40,017 nucleotides of DNA from Candidatus Microgenomates bacterium (lineage in GTDB: Bacteria > Patescibacteriota > Microgenomatia > UBA1406 > GWC2-37-13): positions 2,004 to 42,020 of the forward strand of contig JAHFKS010000006.1 in NCBI GenBank assembly GCA_023245215.1, written 5' to 3'. Made by a program: the position numbers and the translations under genes. The notes beneath the pieces are model-generated. The model did no database searches, was not told the DNA's origin, and was given only the letters and a program-made list of their open reading frames with translations. This document shows, piece by piece, positions 37,619-40,017 of the stretch. Position 1 is the stretch's first letter. Each line of letters starts with the position of its first letter.

Positions 37619-38800
37619 ATGAATAAAAACAGAAATCTCTTGATAATCGTTCTGATCGCTTTGGTAAACATGTTGGGCTATGGAATCATTATCCCGATAC
37701 TCTATGCATATTCAAAAAAATACGGGTTGACAGATTTTCAAAACGGGCTTCTTTTTTCTATGTTTTCTATCTGTCAGTTTATATCGACACCGATTATCGG
37801 CCGCCTATCTGATAAATACGGCCGCAGGCCTATGTTAATTCTTTCTATTGCGGGAACTACGGCTTCGTTTTTTTTGATGGCCTTCGCTCCAAACGCCGCT
37901 TTTCTTTTTATTGCCCGGGCAATCGATGGTTTGACTGCCGGAAATATACCGGTCGCTTTTGCCGTTATCTCTGATTCAACCAAGCCGGAAGAAAGAGCCA
38001 AAGCTTTTGGTTTTATCTGGGCAGCATTGAATTTTGGCTTTGTTTTTGGTCCGGCTATTGCTGCTTTTACAGTTGGATTAAACCAAGCCCTGCCTTTTAT
38101 AATCGCCGGAATTATTACTTTAATCGCGACATTAATAACCGCTTTTTATTTACCAGAAACGAATAAACATATGGGAGAAATAAAAAACAAAAAGCTAATT
38201 GACCTGCCCCGCTTGTGGCACACTTTATTCGACAAGGATCTAGGACCAATATTTATTATTACGTTTGTGTTTTTCCTGGCATTTTCCTGTGCTTTGCTCT
38301 ATGGTTTTCAACCGTTTACAATGAAGGTTTTAAAAGTAACTCAATCACAAAACGCACTGCTTTTTACAGTATTTGGAATTATCGGCCTGATTTCCCAAAC
38401 TTTCCTCGTTGGGTTTGTTTCAAAAGTGCTTGGACTAAAAAAAGCTTTCTCAACTTCTATGATATTTACTTCTTTGGCTTTTTTGATAATGTTTTTTTCA
38501 CGGTCTATTCCGGTTTTTGTCATCGGGATGCTTATTTTAGGGTTATTTAATAATATTGTCCAGACGCTGATTCCAACCATTTTATCCCGTGAAACAGATG
38601 AAAAATCCCAGGGATCAATAATGGGTCTAAATGCTTCTTATCAGAGCGTAGGGATGATTTTCGGGCCTATCCTGGGAGGAATTACGGCGTCTTTTGCCAT
38701 AACCATGCCTTTTATTACCGGCAGCATTTTGGTTCTTGTTTGTTTTTTTCTGTCTTTCCGGGTTCTTCGCCCCGGCATAAAAAAAGAGTCGGCTTTCTGA
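37619..38800 (+). CDS. Major facilitator superfamily transporter (TetA-like)
   Basis: 393 residues, 12 predicted helices. Motif A appears as GRLSDKYGRRPMLI between helices 2 and 3; ARAIDGLTAGNIPVAFAVISD is motif B/C-like, and PEERAKAFGFIWA follows helix 5. This pattern is seen in TetA-type drug:proton antiporters, so drug or metabolite efflux is likely. The substrate is not known. Possible -10 boxes lie at 37584-37589 and 37604-37609. It is divergent from tRNA-Pro. Confidence 0.9.
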   Translation: MNKNRNLLIIVLIALVNMLGYGIIIPILYAYSKKYGLTDFQNGLLFSMFSICQFISTPIIGRLSDKYGRRPMLILSIAGTTASFFLMAFAPNAAFLFIARAIDGLTAGNIPVAFAVISDSTKPEERAKAFGFIWAALNFGFVFGPAIAAFTVGLNQALPFIIAGIITLIATLITAFYLPETNKHMGEIKNKKLIDLPRLWHTLFDKDLGPIFIITFVFFLAFSCALLYGFQPFTMKVLKVTQSQNALLFTVFGIIGLISQTFLVGFVSKVLGLKKAFSTSMIFTSLAFLIMFFSRSIPVFVIGMLILGLFNNIVQTLIPTILSRETDEKSQGSIMGLNASYQSVGMIFGPILGGITASFAITMPFITGSILVLVCFFLSFRVLRPGIKKESAF

Positions 38801-38817
38801 TATATTTAAATATACTC

Positions 38818-39441
38818 ATGAAAAAAAAGATGGTTTGGCTTAAGGTCAGTTTTTTCTTTCTGATTGTTTTTGCAGTTTTTACTTACCTTGCCCGCGCCCA
38901 AATTTTTAAAGAGTTTGATTTTAATACAACGATCCGTCTGCAAAAACATATTTCTACCAGGTTCGATACGGTCTTCTCCGTATTCAGTCTTATCGGAAGT
39001 TTTGAAATCGTCAGTATTATTTTTTTGGGCATTATAATTGCCAGGAAAAAATTATTCTCTCTTTTTGCCTTCGCCCCATTTTTAGCCGCCCATTTTTTGG
39101 AAACCATCGCCAAGGCGTTTTTTTACCACCCCGGCCCGCCTTTTACGTTTTTCCGTTATAACCTTAGCTTTCTTTTTCCCTCAAGCTATATCCAACCGGG
39201 CTCGTCTTATCCATCAGGCCACAGCTTGAGGGCGGCTTTTATCTCGGTAATTTTTTTCTTTCTGCTTAAAAATTCAAAACTAAAAACAAACGCCAAAATT
39301 ATTTTGTTTATTTTGCTTTGTCTATTTGATGCTGTGATGTTGATATCCCGCGTCAGTCTGGGTGAACACTGGACTACCGACGTCATAGGCGGAGCTATAC
39401 TTGGTCTGGCGACGGCTTTTAGTGCCTGGTTATTTTTATAG
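38818..39441 (+). CDS. PAP2-family membrane phosphatase
   Basis: 207 residues, six helices. The phosphatase motifs are KAFFYHPGPPF (the C1 site, degenerate at the Arg), SYPSGHSLRAAF (C2, with the catalytic His) and SRVSLGEHWTTDVIGG (C3: Arg, His and Asp). Such enzymes remove phosphate from lipid phosphates such as undecaprenyl pyrophosphate or phosphatidic acid on the outer face. The start at 38818 is chosen because upstream codons run through the MFS gene. It overlaps the convergent peptidase gene by 23 bp. Confidence 0.9.
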   Translation: MKKKMVWLKVSFFFLIVFAVFTYLARAQIFKEFDFNTTIRLQKHISTRFDTVFSVFSLIGSFEIVSIIFLGIIIARKKLFSLFAFAPFLAAHFLETIAKAFFYHPGPPFTFFRYNLSFLFPSSYIQPGSSYPSGHSLRAAFISVIFFFLLKNSKLKTNAKIILFILLCLFDAVMLISRVSLGEHWTTDVIGGAILGLATAFSAWLFL

Positions 39442-40017
39442 AAGTTTCTCTCTTTTTAGCTGTTATTTTTACCTCTCCTCCGACAGGAAAAGTTATTTTC
39501 GGATCGGTGTGGCCAAAATCTATATTGGCAATAACAGGAAGATTTTCCAATTCTTTTTTTGTCTTGACTATTTTTATTAAGAGATCATCGGAGATTTTAC
39601 TCGCCTTCTGAAACCTGCCGATTACCAATCCTTTTACTCCGTCAAAACCGGGAAGATGAATCAATGATTGTAAATCACGGTCAAAAATATAGGGATCGGT
39701 TCCGGCGTCGTCCTCGACAAATAAAATTGAACCGGCAATGTCCGGAAAAAATTCCGCCCCCTGAAGAAGGTTTAAAGTATTGACGTTGCCGCCGATAATC
39801 ATTCCCTCTACCTGGCCTTCGTTTATGACCAAATAGCCCCGGTTGCCTTCTAAGCTTCTTTTATCCTGGTTTTTAAACCAAGAGTCGTCGCTCCATTTTT
39901 CGCTGGATTTTATTTCAAAAGCCTCTTCACTCATTAAACACTTTTTAAAATATTCCAAGGTGTAATCGAAGTATAATTTCTGGCCGAAGGTCGAATAGTG
40001 GGGTCCGTAATAGTTAA
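39419..40017 (-). CDS. S66-family peptidase (LD-carboxypeptidase/MccF-like), C-terminal part, partial
   Basis: The frame is open to the right edge, so only the last 199 residues are present. It includes YYGPHYSTFGQ, the linker before the C-terminal domain. EGMIIGGNVNTLNLLQG is the substrate loop. LFVEDDAGTDPY and NIDFGHTDPKITFPVG hold the catalytic Glu and His of the Ser-His-Glu triad; the Ser lies beyond the window. Family members trim peptidoglycan tetrapeptides or hydrolyse microcin C. The role here is not decided. Confidence 0.88.
   Translation of the reverse strand, partial: NYYGPHYSTFGQKLYFDYTLEYFKKCLMSEEAFEIKSSEKWSDDSWFKNQDKRSLEGNRGYLVINEGQVEGMIIGGNVNTLNLLQGAEFFPDIAGSILFVEDDAGTDPYIFDRDLQSLIHLPGFDGVKGLVIGRFQKASKISDDLLIKIVKTKKELENLPVIANIDFGHTDPKITFPVGGEVKITAKKRETSIKITRH

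Overview
The window looks like a chromosomal segment of a Patescibacteria (CPR) bacterium, most likely of the Microgenomates type. This is inferred from gene content: an ATP-dependent archaeal-type DNA ligase, an archaeal-type isopentenyl phosphate kinase, class I fructose-bisphosphate aldolase beside GlpX, GAPDH and PGK, a DUF2298-like membrane protein, a tandem pair of small VirB2/TrbC-like two-helix membrane proteins, and many short hypothetical membrane proteins. TGA ends several genes, so code 11 fits and code 25 does not. No phage, IS element or CRISPR array was seen.

Layout. 1-800: end of a DUF2298-like gene, a terminator, and a 50-residue protein on the minus strand. 798-5900: a phosphodiesterase-fold enzyme, two divergent GT2 glycosyltransferases, and a Fic-DNA ligase operon. 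5900-8400: a VirB2-like pair, isopentenyl phosphate kinase, and a Cys-rich anchored surface protein. 8400-10954: a three-gene membrane operon (PH-domain protein, small two-helix protein, degenerate PP2C plus beta-propeller receptor-like protein), then a stand-alone 5S rRNA. 11100-13050: hypothetical membrane protein, DUF2130 protein and an orphan winged-helix regulator. 13082-15594: tRNA-Gln followed by an AT-richer block of accessory genes with short direct repeats. 15600-17900: a 53-residue protein, an anchored cyclophilin and an FTR1 iron permease. 17868-24268: an operon of response regulator, histidine kinase, MacA-like adaptor, MacB-like ATPase and permease, alpha/beta hydrolase and a Gly-rich anchored protein. 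24359-26661: a ZIP transporter and an ABC-2 exporter. 26658-32888: typA, era, gltX, sod, trmD, a half-size EamA protein and yidD. 32878-37079: fba, glpX, gap and pgk. The end holds a DUF192 protein, tRNA-Pro, an MFS transporter, a PAP2 phosphatase and a partial S66 peptidase.

How it is built. The genome is very compact. Nearly all tail-to-tail gene pairs touch or overlap. Many genes have a TATAAT-like hexamer 5-9 nt before the start codon, which predicts leaderless mRNAs. Several divergent pairs share overlapping or palindromic -10 elements in intergenic gaps as short as 15 bp. Only one gene (the Cys-rich surface protein) has a strong Shine-Dalgarno sequence with a normal leader. The most promising uncharacterised units are the degenerate PP2C/beta-propeller operon, the divergent leaderless promoter architecture, and the AT-rich block behind tRNA-Gln.
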